Shown: positions 8,608-15,985, counted from the stretch's first letter. The stretch is 64,000 nucleotides of DNA from Thioalkalivibrio sp. ALMg11 (GCF_000377905.1 NZ_KB898876.1:124001-188000); one strand, 5' to 3'. The notes: generated from the sequence alone by a model not told the origin. Numbers and translations: made by a program.

Positions 8608-8671
8608 GGGATCAGACCTTGCCTTTTGCCCCTGGAGTTTTCCGGCGGGGACGAAAGGCAAGGTCTGACCC
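8608..8671. repeat. long inverted repeat, TCAGACCTTGCC family
   Basis: GGGATCAGACCTTGCCTTT at the left pairs with GAAAGGCAAGGTCTGACCC at the right, about 18 base pairs around a 28-base spacer. Related sequence occurs at 9230-9254, 18913-18985 and 20996-21072. Confidence 0.65.
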
Positions 8672-8680
8672 TGACGTCTG

Positions 8681-9154
8681 CTATGGGTGCACGGCGGTGT
8701 TTTGTCCGAACCGGATCTGCCAGCCTTGGTGATCGTGGCGCTCGAACAGGAAGCTCATGCGCGTGTGCAGCTCGCCGTCGCCGCGGTCCGGCAGGCCCGT
8801 GGGCATGGATTCGATACCCGAAACCCGAAACATGACCTCCGCGAAGGCGGTGTCGTCGCCGAGCAGGGTGATGTCCTGGACGTCGACACTCAGCGATGTT
8901 CCGGCAAAGGGGCCCTGCAGCAAGTCCGTATGCCGTTGTGCGTTGCTCGAACGGTCCTCGAGGCGTGTGCCGACGAGATTGACCACCCCGGCATCCTCCG
9001 CGTAGTCGCGGGCCCAGGCTGCGCCATCGCCGGCTTCCCACGCGGCCCCCTTGGCCTCCAGGATGCGCTGGATCTCGCCTTCGTCGGCCCACGCAGGGGG
9101 CGCTATCAGTACGGCCAAGGGCAAGGCGATCAGTAGGAACGGTTTCCTGGACAT
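8681..9154 (-). CDS. secreted SnoaL/NTF2-like protein (SgcJ/EcaC type)
   Basis: This 157-residue protein has a clear Sec signal peptide (about residues 1-23, ending PPAWADE) and a single NTF2-like domain. The pattern is typical of SgcJ/EcaC proteins: a helix with AWEAGDGAAWARDYAEDAGVV, then alternating strands ending SFLFERHDHQGWQI. These domains form small cone-shaped barrels that bind ligands or act as enzymes; no substrate can be inferred. The start at 9154 is preceded by CCGGAG. It stands alone between repeat elements. Confidence 0.82.
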   Translation of the reverse strand: MSRKPFLLIALPLAVLIAPPAWADEGEIQRILEAKGAAWEAGDGAAWARDYAEDAGVVNLVGTRLEDRSSNAQRHTDLLQGPFAGTSLSVDVQDITLLGDDTAFAEVMFRVSGIESMPTGLPDRGDGELHTRMSFLFERHDHQGWQIRFGQNTAVHP

Positions 9155-9229
9155 GCAAGCTCCGGATGGTGGTTGTGACAGGCGCCCCTGTGTACAGGAG
9201 TGGCGGCCTGAGTGCCAGAGAGCGAGCAT

Positions 9230-9254
9230 GGGATCAGATCTTGCCTTTTGCCCC
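9230..9254. repeat. half copy of the TCAGACCTTGCC repeat
   Basis: GGGATCAGATCTTGCCTTTT CCCC-type sequence matches the left arm of 8608-8671; the right arm is replaced by the hairpin repeat that starts at 9273. Confidence 0.5.
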
Positions 9255-9272
9255 TACAGGTTTCCGGCGGGT

Positions 9273-9309
9273 GAGAAGAGGACACCCATGATCTTCTTGA
9301 CGGTCTGAG
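9273..9309. repeat. REP-like hairpin, best-preserved GGACACCCATGA copy
   Basis: AGAAGA and TCTTCT arms enclose the loop GGACACCCATGA, followed by the tail TGACGGTCTGAG. It sits at the boundary of the transposase tail copy that begins near 9315. Confidence 0.7.
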
Positions 9310-9377
9310 CTGCAATGACGGGGTCGGACCTCCAGGCGTGGTTTGCAATCCACAGGTTGCCGCCTTAATGGGAATGG

Positions 9378-9701
9378 TTACTGGCCTTGGAGTGGCCATT
9401 TGCGGCCAGGAATGGGGGTGCAAGGGGCGGGGTCTTCGGCGAGATGTGTAGCTTCGGCGTCGGTGCGTACGGAGCGATCGACGGTGCGGATACCCAGCTG
9501 TGCCTGGATCTGGCGCACGAATGAGTCGCTTCTGCCGGCGAGTGCCTGGGACCAGCGATCATCCTTCGCGACGGAGTTGTTTCGCAGTGCGTCTGCCACC
9601 CAGGCGTGATGGGTATCGGCGAGGGACTGGACGCAGGGCAGGTCGAGGGCCCGCGTCAGCGCTTTGCGATCGACGATGCGGTAGAGCCGGGGCGGTTTCA
9701 T
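9378..9701 (-). pseudogene. 5'-truncated REP-associated transposase (C-terminal 107 codons)
   Basis: The open frame begins MKPPRLYRIVDRKALTRAL and ends near GRKWPLQGQ. The central WSQALAGRSDSFVRQIQAQL resembles the C-terminal region of Y1/REP-associated transposases. The catalytic N-terminal half is missing. DNA from 9317 to 9530 is duplicated at 1100-1318. The piece lies between a hairpin repeat and the sulfur-carrier cassette, marking the downstream edge of that cassette. Confidence 0.65.
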
Positions 9702-9718
9702 GACTCACTCCGGGATAT

Positions 9719-9928
9719 TTATTGATCTTGCAGGGTCTGCAGATCAACAATCGAGCAACTGGTTTTACGTGTTTTCCGGCAGTCTTGATCGTCTGGCTGA
9801 TGATCGTATGAACAGCTCTTCTGCTGGAGTTCATGATAGTCAGCTTCGCTATAGGCTGTTGCGGGAAGGTTGGGTGGGTAATACACGCAACCCCCGCACA
9901 GCTCATTGACGTCAACCTTTTTTGACAT
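9719..9928 (-). CDS. small five-cysteine protein overlapping tusA
   Basis: This predicted 69-residue protein starts at an ATG inside the last codons of tusA (17-base overlap). It has Cys11 and Cys14 in LCGGCVYYPPNLP, Cys39 in KSCSYD, Cys50 in DQDCRKT and Cys58 in KTSCSIVDL. The even spread of cysteines, the Pro/Tyr-rich loop and the tight coupling to tusA suggest a real gene that may bind metal or take part in persulfide transfer. I do not recognise the family. The region has lower GC than the chromosome average, like the rest of the cassette. The frame could be chance, but its composition is not that of a mirror frame. Confidence 0.5.
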   Translation of the reverse strand: MSKKVDVNELCGGCVYYPPNLPATAYSEADYHELQQKSCSYDHQPDDQDCRKTRKTSCSIVDLQTLQDQ

Positions 9929-10148
9929 AGAACTGGAAGCCTCCCTCGCTCGTCCGAGATTCCACCAATGTGTGGCCAGTCCGTTCACACCAGGCAGGAA
10001 TATCCGTGACTGTTCCGGGGTCAGTGGCGACGATCTCCAGAATGTCGCCACTGTTGATCTTCTTTATGGCCACGTTCGTTTCCACGATGGGCATCGGACA
10101 ACATTTACCACTGGTGTCCAGTTTGCTGTCGGCCTTGATATCAGTCAT
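9912..10148 (-). CDS. tusA: TusA-family sulfur carrier protein
   Basis: This 78-residue protein has the TusA signature around Cys17 (KCCPMPIVE, the CPxP motif), where Cys17 carries persulfide sulfur; Cys16 precedes it. The fold continues through GDILEIVATDPG and ends VKKG. TusA proteins relay sulfur in the cytoplasm; in sulfur oxidisers they work with DsrE-like proteins and with Dsr or Hdr-like enzymes. AAGGAG precedes the ATG at 10148. It lies 11 bases downstream of the DsrE-like gene and overlaps a small Cys protein, so all three likely form one transcript under the TetR-type operator at 10590-10605. Confidence 0.93.
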   Translation of the reverse strand: MTDIKADSKLDTSGKCCPMPIVETNVAIKKINSGDILEIVATDPGTVTDIPAWCERTGHTLVESRTSEGGFQFYVKKG

Positions 10149-10159
10149 GTGTTTGCTCC

Positions 10160-10576
10160 TTAGAAATACTGGCAATGTTCGGCCTTGGCGGCTTTTTCGT
10201 TCAAAAACCAGGATGCGCCGACGATGCCGCTGGCTTCCGGGATCAGGTTGTCCTCGTTCACGCCGAAGATACTGGCCGCAAGGCTGCAGGCATAAAAATT
10301 GACGTTATCGGTGGCCTTGAGGGCCTTGATTACGTCATAGATATCCGGCGGCAATCCCGCCTTCTCGACCTGCTGGCGAACCCAGCCATCCTGATCGGCA
10401 TGCTCCCCCTGGATCACCTGGCCTTGCGCGCCTTCCTCGGTCAGCGCCTTGACCGCCCAGTTCACAAACAGTAGATCGACCTGGGTGCCCTCGGCCCCCT
10501 GCAGATAGGCAAACGCCAGGGGCGTGAGCAGTTTGTCGTACCCGTCTTCGCGAACCACGATTGCAAGTGATTTCAT
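10160..10576 (-). CDS. DsrE-family sulfurtransferase-like protein
   Basis: This 138-residue DsrE/DsrF-like protein has the expected Rossmann-like pattern (MKSLAIVVRED at the start, QVDLLFVNWAV next) and a conserved Cys97 in NFYACSLAASIFG, the position used for persulfide binding in DsrE-type proteins. A second Cys135 is at the C-terminus. It is predicted to be cytoplasmic and to exchange sulfur with the TusA encoded next. CTAAGGAGT provides a strong ribosome site. A perfect 16-base palindrome lies 14 bases upstream of the start codon, so expression is probably repressed by the adjacent TetR protein. GC is lower than in flanking core genes. Confidence 0.88.
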   Translation of the reverse strand: MKSLAIVVREDGYDKLLTPLAFAYLQGAEGTQVDLLFVNWAVKALTEEGAQGQVIQGEHADQDGWVRQQVEKAGLPPDIYDVIKALKATDNVNFYACSLAASIFGVNEDNLIPEASGIVGASWFLNEKAAKAEHCQYF

Positions 10577-10589
10577 TGCTGACTCCTTA

Positions 10590-10605
10590 GAACGAACGTT
10601 CGTTC
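10590..10605. promoter_or_regulatory. perfect palindromic operator upstream of dsrE-like gene
   Basis: GAACGAACGTTCGTTC is a perfect 16-base palindrome immediately upstream of the Shine-Dalgarno of the DsrE-like gene. A near-identical palindrome precedes the tetR-type gene at 11255-11280, which suggests a shared operator. Confidence 0.8.
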
Positions 10606-10650
10606 GGGTTTAGGGACCAAAAAAAGGCCGATGCCGCCTGAACAGGTTGC

Positions 10651-11247
10651 TCAGACCGCCACCGACCGCCAGGCGCTTTGCCAGATCTCATCGAAATACT
10701 CCGGCAATGGCGCATCCAGAATCCCATCCAGACGTAACTGAATTAAGCGCAGCGCGCCGCCAAACACGGCCGATGCCGCGATAATTGGGGTCATCTTCCG
10801 GACTTCGCCGCCCTTCATCCCGGCGGCTACCATCTCGCGCATTTGTACGAAAGGGCGCGAGGAGCAGACCGGTTTCTGATCCGGCATAAACTCCTGATGG
10901 CGGGAAAACAGCATGAACCGCATCACCGCCGGCTCCTGCTCGGTCAGCTGAAAGAGCAGCGCGATCACTGCCCGGCAGCGATCCTGAGCCGTGGCATGGG
11001 TCGCCTCGATCTCACTGAAATGCGACTCCATCCGCTCGACCAGGGTGTCGTAGAGTTTCCGGGCGATACCCTCCTTGTCGCGAAAGTAGTGGTAGATGGA
11101 GCCGGTGCTGACCGAAGAGGCTTTAACGAGGTCCGGAATCGAGGTATTGAAATACCCCTGCTCAGAAAAGAGATTCAGCGCCGCCCCCAGCACCTGTTCG
11201 GTGGCAGGGGTGGTGCGGGCACGTTGGGTGTTGGTACTAGTATCCAT
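10651..11247 (-). CDS. TetR/AcrR-family repressor of the sulfur-carrier cassette
   Basis: This 198-residue protein has an N-terminal helix-turn-helix (about residues 18-63: VLGAALNLFSEQGY, SIPDLVKASSVSTGSIYHYF), the hallmark of TetR repressors. The rest is the helical ligand-binding and dimer domain. Cys127 in PVCSSRPF is the only obvious thiol, a possible but unproven persulfide sensor. Palindromes of the form GAACGAAC..TTCGTTC lie upstream of its own start and upstream of the DsrE-like gene, so autoregulation plus control of dsrE-tusA is likely. It is followed by 74 bases to the next start, with the operator between. Confidence 0.9.
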   Translation of the reverse strand: MDTSTNTQRARTTPATEQVLGAALNLFSEQGYFNTSIPDLVKASSVSTGSIYHYFRDKEGIARKLYDTLVERMESHFSEIEATHATAQDRCRAVIALLFQLTEQEPAVMRFMLFSRHQEFMPDQKPVCSSRPFVQMREMVAAGMKGGEVRKMTPIIAASAVFGGALRLIQLRLDGILDAPLPEYFDEIWQSAWRSVAV

Positions 11248-11254
11248 ACCTTCA

Positions 11255-11280
11255 GACTAGAACGAACATTCGTTCCAGTC
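11255..11280. promoter_or_regulatory. palindromic operator upstream of the tetR-type gene
   Basis: This 26-base near-palindrome has GACTAGAACGAAC on the left and ATTCGTTCCAGTC on the right (11 of 13 positions pair). Its core matches the operator at 10590-10605. It sits eight bases upstream of the repressor start codon. Confidence 0.78.
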
Positions 11281-11341
11281 AATCAGGCTATCCAGGAAAC
11301 GGGAACAAGGAACACCGGGTCGGACCACGATAACCATGCAG

Positions 11342-11380
11342 CGAGAAGAGGACGGCCATGCTCTTCTTGACGGTCTGAGG
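11342..11380. repeat. REP-like hairpin ahead of the intact transposase
   Basis: GAGAAGAGGACGGCCATGCT and CTTCTTGACGG form the usual AGAAGA/TCTTCT-type arms with a diverged loop (CGGCC for CACCC). It is 50 bases upstream of the transposase start, the position expected for a REP substrate of its own enzyme. Confidence 0.6.
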
Positions 11381-11429
11381 CGGCCGGGCTAGGTTCCAAG
11401 GTGAAATGGATGGACCAGGGAGGGTCCTG

Positions 11430-12455
11430 ATGACGCGAGCCAGGAAGGAGCTCGTCTCGATCGAGGCGACGCCGTACTACCACTGCATTGGTCGTTGTGT
11501 TCGCCGCGCGTTCCTGTGTGGCGAGGATTTCTATTTGGGCAAGAACTACGAGCACCGGCGCGGCTGGGTGCTGGAGCGGCTGCGCGCGCTTCAGGACGTA
11601 TTCGCGGTGGATGTGTGCGCCTATGCGGTGATGTCAAACCACTATCACCTGGTCCTGCGGATCGACTCGGAGCGGGCGGCATCCTGGAGCGAAAGCGAGG
11701 TGATGGAGCGCTGGGAGCGTTTGTTCTCGTTGCCGCTGCTGGTGGCGCGGTACCGGGCGGGACAGACGCGCACGGAGGCCGAGCGCGAGCGGGCGCAGGC
11801 GCAGATCGCTCTGTGGCGGGAGCGCTTGCAGGACCTATCGTGGTTCATGCGCAGCCTGAACGAGCCTCTGGCGCGGCGGGCGAACGCGGAAGAGGGCTGC
11901 AAGAGCCGCTTCTGGGTGGGCCGCTACAAGAGCCAGGCGCTACTGGATGATGCGGCGGTGGTCACCTGCATGAGCTACGTGGATCTGAACCCTGGCCGTG
12001 CGGGGATGGCGGACACGCCTGAGGAATCCGATTTCACCTCCATCCAGCAGCGCATCCGGGAACGAGCCAGTGAGCCGGCAGTGGACGGAGACGGGTCCTG
12101 TGAGCGCACGGAACCCCGCCTGACGACGCTGGGTTGCGAGGGCGATGACGGACATCCCAACGCGGTGGTTTTCACCACCGACGATTACCTGGAACTGGTC
12201 GACTGGACTGGGCGCGCGATCCGCGAGGACAAGCGCGGCGCCATCCCGGAACCCATTCCGCCGATCCAGGGACGCCTGCAGATCGATCCGGCGCATTTCC
12301 TCCGGCACATACGCAGAGGCGGAAGGAGCTACCACGTGGCGGCACTGGGCCGTGTCGAGCGCATGCGGAGGGCGGCGATGGATCGGGGCCTGTGCTTTAT
12401 CAAGGGTATCGGTGTTTCGGATCGGATGTTTGTGGAGCATCCAGGGTGTTCTTGA
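11430..12455 (+). CDS. REP-associated tyrosine (Y1) transposase, apparently intact
   Basis: This 341-residue protein carries the Y1/HUH signature: TPYYHCIGRC at the start and SNHYHLVLR with His71 and His73 as the HUH pair. The candidate nucleophile Tyr lies in SRFWVGRYKSQ, followed by CMSYVDLNPGRAGM, a block common in this family. It should nick and join single-stranded DNA at REP hairpins. GGAGGG precedes the ATG at 11430. The length is longer than short RAYTs and fits the long REP-associated group. A hairpin repeat lies just upstream, and several broken relatives lie within 30 kb. Confidence 0.92.
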   Translation: MTRARKELVSIEATPYYHCIGRCVRRAFLCGEDFYLGKNYEHRRGWVLERLRALQDVFAVDVCAYAVMSNHYHLVLRIDSERAASWSESEVMERWERLFSLPLLVARYRAGQTRTEAERERAQAQIALWRERLQDLSWFMRSLNEPLARRANAEEGCKSRFWVGRYKSQALLDDAAVVTCMSYVDLNPGRAGMADTPEESDFTSIQQRIRERASEPAVDGDGSCERTEPRLTTLGCEGDDGHPNAVVFTTDDYLELVDWTGRAIREDKRGAIPEPIPPIQGRLQIDPAHFLRHIRRGGRSYHVAALGRVERMRRAAMDRGLCFIKGIGVSDRMFVEHPGCS

Positions 12456-12575
12456 TGGGGTGCGGGCTGACCTCGTTCATCTGCGACGTTGGGGCGAGTG
12501 ATCGGGTGGATAAACGGTTCGGCCCAGGATCGGACGAGTATGCGTCCCACTGGGTGGGTTTTCTCGGCATAAGGC

Positions 12576-12730
12576 TCATCGGGTCAGTTGGTTAACGTGA
12601 TCCGACCCTGGCCTTCGCATTCGCAGCTTCCGCTCCAGCCCGATTGCGTAGGCCCGCTCCGCCAAGGGCGCGGCCGCGTCGATCTCCCCCAGCAATCGGT
12701 CCCGCCGCGTCTGTTTGAGTGGCGAAATGG
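12576..12730 (-). pseudogene. C-terminal remnant of an unidentified, possibly transposase, gene
   Basis: On the minus strand the frame reads KQTRRDRLLGEIDAAAPLAE followed by RAYAIGLERKLRMRRPGSDH and stops at 12576. The helical, Arg-rich peptide does not look like a mirror frame, and it runs out through a GTCGGATCAC repeat-like sequence as transposase tails do elsewhere in this window. No start or catalytic region is present. The 620 bases from 12456 to 13079 contain this remnant and a degenerate structured element, and no intact gene. Confidence 0.35.
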
Positions 12731-12891
12731 ATATGCGCGCTGCGCGGGATTGTGGGGCGTGTTTGTGTGTCCCCGCACAGACGGGCGCGGGCTGGCTACG
12801 CAGAGTTTTCGGGTGGGTTGGCAATGTCGTCGACCAGCCATTCATGAGGACCGCGGGATGGACTGGAGTTATGCGGGCACCCCGCCCTTAG

Positions 12892-13045
12892 CGCGAGTAG
12901 CGACGTGTCTCGAGCCCCTACGGGTTTGGGGCCCCTATCCCGCGCAATTCTGCGTTGCATCCCGTGCCGGCAGAATGACTACTGGTCTGCGTGACGCGTC
13001 TGATCCCGGGAACAATGGGGCACCGACGCGGACGGGGCCGTTGAT
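12892..13045 (+). repeat. third, degenerate copy of the structured inverted-repeat element
   Basis: From CGAGCCCCTACGGG to ATGGGGCACCGACGCG this region follows the second half of the elements at 15090-15370 and 35473-35740. The central hairpin GCCGGCAG-AATGA-CTACTGG is partly preserved. The bounding inverted repeats and the first domain are not recognisable. Confidence 0.5.
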
Positions 13046-13079
13046 CAGGGGGCCCTTAAGGGGCTCTCAAGGAGAAGAC

Positions 13080-13418
13080 ATGAACAAACCAGCCTTCCTG
13101 CAACCCGAGGCGAACTCTCGGGTGGCGAAGCAGTGCGAGTATCTCGCGGAGGAGTACGGGGCGCAGGTGTTGCGGCCGCTGTACCAATCCCTCAGGGAGT
13201 CCATCGGCGACGAGAGTCTGACCGGCATGAATGCGCCCGGCCCGGATGCCAATCCAGTGGATCAGGCCTGGTTCCTGGTGAAGCTACTCGGCGCCGATGA
13301 TGCACTCCGGGCGATCGAGGGCGCGGTACGCGAATACGCCCAGGACCCAAGGGCCTCGCTGGAGTCGCATCTGCACGTGGTCGAGGCGTGGGGTGAACCC
13401 AAGGCCAGGGCGGGTTGA
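13080..13418 (+). CDS. small conserved-looking protein of unknown function
   Basis: I do not recognise this 112-residue protein. It begins MNKPAFLQPEANSRVAKQCE, is mostly helical and acidic, has one Cys and no signal peptide or membrane segment, and ends EAWGEPKARAG. AAGGAGAAGAC gives a strong ribosome site for the ATG at 13080. It follows a degenerate structured element and precedes a hairpin repeat (13471), so it lies inside the repeat-rich zone. A cytoplasmic protein is most likely. Confidence 0.68.
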   Translation: MNKPAFLQPEANSRVAKQCEYLAEEYGAQVLRPLYQSLRESIGDESLTGMNAPGPDANPVDQAWFLVKLLGADDALRAIEGAVREYAQDPRASLESHLHVVEAWGEPKARAG

Positions 13419-13470
13419 GCATGGATCGACGTTGGCGGTGCTGCCTCAACTGGCGGGCGCGCTTTCCCGC

Positions 13471-13500
13471 GAGAAATGAGGACACCCGCGGTCTTCGTTA
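13471..13500. repeat. REP-like hairpin, degenerate copy
   Basis: GAGAAATGAGGACACCCGCG and GTCTTC retain the loop core GGACACCC with weakened arms. It separates the two small hypothetical genes. Confidence 0.5.
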
Positions 13501-13651
13501 TGTTTGACACCGTACGGACGCCAGCCTGACATCGGCCTATTTTTTCGAGCGTGGAAAGCGGCCCGGCATCAAGGCAAGGGTCGGAAGGCGCCCCGCACGA
13601 TGGGCATAAATCTCGTGACACTGCGCGGGATATTCGGAAGGAAGGAGTGAC

Positions 13652-13975
13652 ATGATGGACAGCGACAATTTTCCGAGCGTGGATTGGCAGGACGGACAGA
13701 ACGCGGATCGGGTGAAGATGCAGGTGAGGCGCGAGGAGCCGGTGATCATGAAGATGCCATCGGACATGGACTGGTCGGTGGACGGAAGCGAGTTCGAGTG
13801 CACAGCCGATCCGGACGACGGGATGCAACGCGACTGCGAAGGCGGCGGCCTGTTACGGAAACTGGCTGAGCTCAACGACATGCCAGAGCTGAGAGAGATT
13901 GCGGGAGCCTGCGAATTTTCGAGTTCGCGTGTGGACATCGACCCCGCCGGTGGGCGCATCATCATCCATGACTGA
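13652..13975 (+). CDS. small acidic protein of unknown function; partly duplicated at 7387-7548
   Basis: This 107-residue acidic protein begins MMDSDNFPSVDWQDGQ and ends VDIDPAGGRIIIHD. It has three Cys and no membrane segment. GGAAGGAAGGAGTGAC just upstream is a strong ribosome site; the second of two adjacent ATGs is equally possible. The leader and first ~20 codons recur at 7387-7548, where the copy is broken by a hairpin repeat. Conservation of the leader along with the start codons suggests that upstream regulation matters, or that duplication was recent. The function is unknown. Confidence 0.68.
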   Translation: MMDSDNFPSVDWQDGQNADRVKMQVRREEPVIMKMPSDMDWSVDGSEFECTADPDDGMQRDCEGGGLLRKLAELNDMPELREIAGACEFSSSRVDIDPAGGRIIIHD

Positions 13976-14091
13976 CTCGCCCGGCGGCCACAATGAAGAA
14001 AAGCGAGGAATGGGCGGCCGTGTTCAGTTACTGGATGCAATCACCGCCGCCTGGCAACAGGCGGGGTGCACGCTGTGGCAGACGCAGCCCG

Positions 14092-14874
14092 TTAGTTGTT
14101 GTGTTCGGGCGTGGCAAAGAGGCTGAAAGCCAACGGCCGGCCTAATGTGGGGTCCGGCGGTAGTGGAGCCGTTGGGAGCTCCGAAAAAATTCCGGTATCA
14201 AGGACAATCTTCTTGTGGACGGGGCCGTAGTAAAGAAAGTACATAATCCGGGGGCACGCACGGTAGGACGCCACGATATTATCGAAGACACCTTTCGTCA
14301 CGGTGGCATTAAATGGGTCGAACATGTAGATAACAAGAGGGCCATTGGGGATGGGGAATGTTGTGGCGTCCGCCAAGATGGATTCCGGTCGATTGCCAAG
14401 CTTGCGGCGGCCGCAGTAGGAGTCGATATTGTTGTTCGCCTCGGCATGCAGCGTCGTAGAAAACTCAACGCCGACAACCCGCTTGAAGGGGAGCTCGGAC
14501 GCCAGCAGCAGCGTCCGTCCGCGACCGGATCCAAAATCAACGAATGTGAAATCCTCCAGGTTCTTCGGGAGATAAGAGAGCATCGCCATGAAGGGCTTGG
14601 CGGCCGTCGCCTTGTAGATTGTGGCGAATTTCTTGTTGGGGCTGTCCGTATCCAGATGCTCCCGTTTCACAAGACCTCCGGTCTTGATGCCTAAACGGCG
14701 ATCTATGCTTGCGTCTCGCCACAGGTTGAAAGAATGCCTTATATTTTTTGCAGCCAATTGGGCCAGGGTACGTCCTCCATGGCCTTGAAGGGTTTCCCAG
14801 CTTCGCCTGAGAGCCCACCTGATCGAGACCACTGACTGCGTGCGAAACTCCGTTAGCGGGTGTTTTACGGTCAT
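14092..14874 (-). CDS. class I SAM-dependent methyltransferase
   Basis: This protein of about 260 residues has motif I as TFVDFGSGRGRTLLLA (SAM-binding), a following VVGVEFS acidic strand end and VIYMFDPFNATV at the motif IV position. An N-terminal helical region of about 90 residues precedes the fold. The DNA is markedly lower in GC than the neighbours, suggesting horizontal transfer. The ATG at 14874 has GGAG nine bases upstream; an ATG at 14889 is possible. The nearest intact neighbour on the same strand is the truncated secreted-protein gene, so no pathway can be assigned. Substrate unknown. Confidence 0.82.
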   Translation of the reverse strand: MTVKHPLTEFRTQSVVSIRWALRRSWETLQGHGGRTLAQLAAKNIRHSFNLWRDASIDRRLGIKTGGLVKREHLDTDSPNKKFATIYKATAAKPFMAMLSYLPKNLEDFTFVDFGSGRGRTLLLASELPFKRVVGVEFSTTLHAEANNNIDSYCGRRKLGNRPESILADATTFPIPNGPLVIYMFDPFNATVTKGVFDNIVASYRACPRIMYFLYYGPVHKKIVLDTGIFSELPTAPLPPDPTLGRPLAFSLFATPEHNN

Positions 14875-15089
14875 CTGTGCAGGCTCCATATTTATCCGAA
14901 GCGGGGGTCTGATGGGGCTGAGACTGGCGCTTTTCTCTCAGGGTAAAATTTAGACGCACACGGCCCAAGTATTCCGACAATAGGGCCTGATTCGAGCCAT
15001 TGGCGATGGCTGGGAGTCGACGATCTAGCAAAACGCGCCGCCGCCACCGACCCGGGCGGACCGTGAGCGGCCGAGCTCCACGGCGTTAA

Positions 15090-15370
15090 GGAAACACTGA
15101 TTAATGTACGCGTTCGCGCTCGAGTCGCTTTTGCGTGCGGACAAGGCGCGGTGACTGCCGTGCAGTCATTCTGCACAAGGGAGCCGCAACGCCGTGCGCG
15201 CGCAAAAGTGGCCGAGCCCCTGCATTCAATGGCTTTTGGGGTTGGTGCCCCAGGTTCCCCGATCCTGCGTTGCGCCCCTTGCCGGTAGAACCACTACCGG
15301 CTGCGGACCGCGCCTTGTCTCGGAAAACCTGGGGCACCAACGCGAACGTGTACATTAATCATGTGTTTCC
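15090..15370. mobile_element. MITE-like structured element with terminal inverted repeats, copy A
   Basis: The element starts GGAAACACTGATTAATGTAC and ends with its near-perfect complement (ATTAATCATGTGTTTCC), flanked on both sides by TTAA. Inside are two hairpin domains. The first runs from CTTTTGCG to CGCAAAAG with tip GTGCAG-TCATT-CTGCAC. The second runs from GTTGGTGCCCCAGG to CCTGGGGCACCAAC with tip GCCGGTAG-AACCA-CTACCGGC. No transposase is encoded. Copy B (35473-35740) preserves every stem through paired changes. It ends inside the gene read from 15764, which it has truncated. The 480 bases upstream of the methyltransferase contain only this element and spacer. Confidence 0.82.
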
Positions 15371-15764
15371 TTAAGTGGGAACCGTGAGGGGCTATCAATG
15401 GGATCGTAGGTCCCACCAGATTTGTGTAGACGTACTCGGATCGCTGCTCGTCCCATTGCCGCTCCTTTTCAGCGACGTGCATGCGGAACGCTTCAGCCTT
15501 CTCCCAATCCGTGGCTTGCCGGTGTCGCAGTTCCGGTTGTAGCTGCGCTGATTCATCGAAGCGCGCCTGTTCGGGTTCGGCCAGATTCTTCAGGTACGGA
15601 TTGGGCGGGCCCAGGCTGAGGGTTTCCTCCACACCTTCTGCATTGGCAGCACCGGGTTCATCCTCCTGTGCACATGCCGAGGCGGCGAATGGCATACCGG
15701 CCAGGACCAGGCGATAGCGGGTTTGTATGTGGCTCGGCTTGATCAATGGATCCCCTACGGTCAT
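15294..15764 (-). pseudogene. secreted protein gene truncated by the structured element
   Basis: The frame encodes a signal-like stretch RYRLVLAGMPFAASACAQ and then an acidic region with PPNPYLKNLAEPEQARFDES and EKERQWDEQRSEYVYTN. The last ~27 codons before the stop at 15294 are read from the inverted repeat of the element at 15090-15370, so the native C-terminus is lost. The original coding part lies at about 15374-15764. The start is unclear: the ATG at 15764 has no good ribosome site, and an ATG at 15695 lies inside the putative signal. I cannot name the family. Confidence 0.55.
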
Positions 15765-15945
15765 CCGGGCCCGGGCTTGAGCTATTCCAGCAAGCCGGAG
15801 CCGCGTGCCGACGAAAGGATTCAAGCGAATCCCATGCCAAGACCGGGGAACCCCGAAGAAACAGACAGGTACGAGAAACCGGGGGCTGGAATCTGTTCTC
15901 GTGTGTGCCTTTTTGGAAAGAATCCTGACGGTCTGCGTGTCGGCC

Positions 15946-15985
15946 GGAGAAAGAGGATGCCCATGATTGTCTTGACGGTTAAGTG
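15946..15985. repeat. REP-like hairpin in a 400-base gene-free stretch
   Basis: GAGAAAGAGGATGCCCATGA and TTGTCTTGACGGTTAAG are a diverged member of the GGACACCCATGA family. The stretch 15765-16222 has no other feature that I can support apart from the leader of the EamA gene. Confidence 0.5.

Noticed and set aside
8184-9158. Upstream extension of the ClpP-like frame to 512 codons
   Set aside because: The extension reads through two repeat families and antisense to the NTF2-like gene; similarity to ClpP begins only near 8183.
10607-10650. Rho-independent terminator after the tetR-type gene
   Set aside because: A T7 run is present on the minus strand but the preceding stem is short and imperfect.
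7305-13500. CRISPR-like array from the regularly seen GGACACCC repeats
   Set aside because: Copies are hundreds of bases or more apart with irregular spacing, diverged sequence and no cas genes.
15135-15374. Shared small peptide MRTRRGDCRAVILHKGAATP inside both structured elements as a conserved gene
   Set aside because: Copies differ by a 14-base indel that shifts the frame after ~30 codons, so conservation is at DNA or RNA level, not protein.
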